From an uncultured Clostridia bacterium (GTDB taxonomy: Bacteria; Bacillota; Clostridia; Peptostreptococcales; Anaerovoracaceae), in the NCBI GenBank assembly GCA_937915045.1, contig CALDNM010000229.1:1-7610 (forward strand): a stretch of 7,610 bases of DNA, read 5' to 3'. Each line of letters begins with the position of its first letter. Positions within the stretch are counted from its first letter, which is position 1. Both the position numbers and the translations under genes were made by a program. Under the pieces are notes generated by a model that was not told the DNA's origin, made no database searches, and was given only the letters and a program-made list of their open reading frames with translations. Of the stretch, positions 5,874 through 7,610 are shown piece after piece.

Positions 5874-6834
5874 CGATATCGAGGTCATAGCAAAAAAACT
5901 CGCGGAAGCGGAAAACGTACTTATATTCCCGCATATCGTGATGGATGGAGACGCGCTTGGATCAGGCGCTGCGCTGTGCGAAGCTCTGAGAAACAGCGGG
6001 AAGACGGCTCATATCCTCATTGAGGATAAGATACCGGACAATCTCGCGTTTCTTGACAGAGGATTCTGCACTACCGACGTCGATGTAATAAAGGATCCGG
6101 ACGTGTGCATCTGTATCGACTGCGGAGATACCGGAAGGTTCCCGAAGCGGGCGGAAAAGTTCATGACAGGGAAGACGCTCATATGCGTGGATCATCACGC
6201 TACGAGCGAGCCTTTCTGTGACTACAATCATATAGAGTCTAGTTCGGCTGCGACCGCGGAACTCGTATATCTGCTGCTAAGAGCAGCGGGTGCGGAGATA
6301 ACAAAAGAGATCGCTGAATCTATATTCGCGGGCATCACTACAGATACCGGAGATTTCCAGTATTCAAATACCACGAAGAGGACGCACGAGATAGTATCCG
6401 CGCTCTATGACTGCGGGATGGATTTCAGCAAAGTCAGCATCGAGCTGTATGAAAATGAAAATCCGAAAAAGATGAAACTGCAGAATATGATAGTCGGATC
6501 GACGGAGTTCTTCGCGGATGGACAGCTGGCGATGGCCTGCGTGACGCAGAAGATGCTGAAAGAGTGCGGATGCACTATGGAAGAAAGCGAAGGCACCGTG
6601 AGCATGCTGCGCTCTGTGCGTGGAGTACAGATAGCGATCATACTTAAAGAAAACACGAAAAAGTCCATAAAGGCGACTCTTCGCTCGAAGTCGGTCGGCG
6701 ACGTATCCGCGATAGCGGTGAAGCACGGCGGCGGCGGACACGTAAGAGCCGCGGGATGTACGATAAATGACACACTTGAACAGGCGAAAGAAGCTATAAG
6801 GGAGGATGCTCTTGAAGAGCTCGGATATAAATAA
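5854..6834 (+). CDS. nrnA: DHH-family nanoRNase/pAp phosphatase NrnA
   Basis: This 326-residue cytoplasmic phosphoesterase has the DHH-DHHA1 architecture. NrnA-type proteins degrade RNAs of two to a few nucleotides and remove the 3' phosphate from pAp, replacing the oligoribonuclease Orn that Bacillota lack. Metal-binding motifs are present: H27 with MDGDALGS (30-37, D31 and D33), CIDCGD (88-92 region, D89), the DHH triad at 113-115, and GITTDTGDF (160-168, D164). The C-terminal DHHA1 domain holds HGGGGHVRAAG (291-301), the substrate-binding glycine motif. Length matches Bacillus NrnA (313). The usual proline before the first DGD is a methionine here, probably a lineage trait. The start is uncertain: ATG 5854 (chosen, longest) or ATG 5860, which has GGTG seven bases upstream; neither has a strong site. 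Translation probably depends on coupling to rbfA, which it overlaps by 20 bases. Confidence 0.92.
   Translation: MTMKKNDDIEVIAKKLAEAENVLIFPHIVMDGDALGSGAALCEALRNSGKTAHILIEDKIPDNLAFLDRGFCTTDVDVIKDPDVCICIDCGDTGRFPKRAEKFMTGKTLICVDHHATSEPFCDYNHIESSSAATAELVYLLLRAAGAEITKEIAESIFAGITTDTGDFQYSNTTKRTHEIVSALYDCGMDFSKVSIELYENENPKKMKLQNMIVGSTEFFADGQLAMACVTQKMLKECGCTMEESEGTVSMLRSVRGVQIAIILKENTKKSIKATLRSKSVGDVSAIAVKHGGGGHVRAAGCTINDTLEQAKEAIREDALEELGYK
6801..6814 (+). promoter_or_regulatory. truB ribosome binding site selecting a TTG start
   Basis: GGAGG at 6801-6805 lies inside the end of nrnA. The in-frame ATG at 6806 directly abuts it, with no spacer, which is unsuitable for initiation. The in-frame TTG at 6812 is six bases away, an ideal distance. 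No other start codon follows before the conserved part of TruB, so TTG 6812 is the best supported start. Confidence 0.7.
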
Positions 6835-7610
6835 CGCGCATATAAACGATCACAGGCCGAGCGGCATAATCGATCTGAACAAGCCGCAGGAATACACGTC
6901 ACATGACTGTATATCGGTCATGAGAAGACTGACAGGCATAAAGAAGATAGGCCATACAGGGACTTTGGACCCAATGGCTGAAGGAGTACTTCCGATATGC
7001 ATAGGGAGCGCGACCAGGATCATGGAGTATCTGGACGGCGATATGAAAAAATATCGCTGCACGCTCAGATTAGGTATCGAGACCGATACTCTCGATATAT
7101 GGGGGGAAGAAAAAGCTCAGCACGATCCGGAGACGGATCGAAAAAAAATAGAAAAAGTTTTTGAAAGTTTCAGCGGCGAAGTAGAACAGCTTCCGCCGAT
7201 ATATTCGGCTATAAAAGTTCACGGTAAGAGACTGTATCAATATGCCCGCGAAGGACAGGACGTTGTCATCAAACCGAGAAAGATCATCATAAACGATATG
7301 CATATAGAAAGCATTTCAGGCGCGGATGTGATTTTCACGGTCGAATGCTCCAAGGGAACGTATATCCGGAGCATATGCCGTGATGTGGGCGACATGCTCG
7401 GATGCGGCGGCGCGATGGCGGCGCTTACAAGACTCAGGAGCGGAGTGTTCACACTTGAAGATTCTGTCACGCTGGCTGAACTCGAAACGATGCGTCCGGA
7501 CGAGATATTCGCGATGATGAAAACTCCGGATTATCCGCTGACGCATTTCGGCAAAGCTTCGCTTGGAAGAGATACGGCGAAGGATCTCATAGACGGGAAA
7601 TATATCGATA
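6812..7610 (+). CDS. truB: tRNA pseudouridine(55) synthase TruB, 3' end outside window
   Basis: TruB converts U55 in the T arm of tRNAs to pseudouridine and also helps tRNA fold. The first 266 residues are present. Residues 1-18 are a short extension before the family start GIIDLNKP. The catalytic motif HTGTLDPMAEGVL (48-60) has the nucleophile Asp at 53. Next come KKYRCTLRLGIETDTLDIWG (79-98), the substrate-pocket segment LPPIYSAIKVHGKRLYQYAREG (127-148), and KGTYIRSICRDVG (181-193). The catalytic domain is complete. The C-terminal part, which in many TruB proteins continues as a small extra domain, has just begun (PLTHFGKASLGRDTAKDLIDG) when the window ends. The start is TTG 6812, overlapping nrnA by 23 bases. 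A run of eight A at 7141-7148 lies in the gene. In related genomes ribF and rpsO usually follow. Confidence 0.95.
   Translation, partial: MKSSDINNAHINDHRPSGIIDLNKPQEYTSHDCISVMRRLTGIKKIGHTGTLDPMAEGVLPICIGSATRIMEYLDGDMKKYRCTLRLGIETDTLDIWGEEKAQHDPETDRKKIEKVFESFSGEVEQLPPIYSAIKVHGKRLYQYAREGQDVVIKPRKIIINDMHIESISGADVIFTVECSKGTYIRSICRDVGDMLGCGGAMAALTRLRSGVFTLEDSVTLAELETMRPDEIFAMMKTPDYPLTHFGKASLGRDTAKDLIDGKYID

Noticed and set aside
7141..7148. Run of eight A in truB as a phase-variation or slippage site
   Set aside because: The frame is intact on both sides, the gene is housekeeping, and such runs are common in AT-leaning Lys codons.

Overview
The window is the conserved nusA-infB transcription/translation operon of a low-to-mid GC Gram-positive bacterium. 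All eight genes lie on the + strand in the order rimP, nusA, rnpM (ylxR), ylxQ, infB, rbfA, nrnA and truB; truB is cut by the right edge. The pair ylxR-ylxQ between nusA and infB, and a DHH-family nrnA between rbfA and truB, point to Bacillota, most likely class Clostridia. The purine-rich coding strand (GAA, AAG, AGA, AGG, GGA), frequent ATA isoleucine codons and GGAGG ribosome binding sites agree with this. I cannot name a genus.

Layout: positions 1-83 hold no gene I can recognise. A candidate extended -10 promoter lies at 84-112. It is followed by a short leader with a perfect 9-bp hairpin at 144-164 and a weak, interrupted U tract, placed just before the rimP ribosome binding site. Genes then run almost without gaps: rimP 184-672, nusA 706-2052, rnpM 2054-2326, ylxQ 2313-2651, infB 2648-5446, rbfA 5454-5873, nrnA 5854-6834, truB 6812 to the edge. 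Junctions are +33, +1, -14, -4, +7, -20 and -23 bases. I see no internal terminator or second promoter, so this looks like one translationally coupled transcript. No stretch longer than about 180 bases lacks a gene.

How the genes work together: RimP and RbfA mature the 30S subunit. NusA controls RNA polymerase pausing, termination and antitermination. RnpM modulates RNase P. YlxQ is an L7Ae-type RNA-binding protein. IF2 places the initiator tRNA on the ribosome. NrnA degrades the shortest RNA fragments and pAp. TruB makes pseudouridine 55 in tRNA. The operon thus joins transcription elongation, RNA processing and decay, and ribosome and tRNA maturation.

No new system of the kind hoped for (defence, mobile or biosynthetic) is visible; this is a core housekeeping region. 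The points worth a second look are local. They are the leader hairpin whose 3' arm can also pair with the rimP ribosome binding site, the 105-residue acidic tail of NusA with an internal duplication, a possible internal IF2 start, non-ATG starts of rnpM and truB, and a four-cysteine RnpM.
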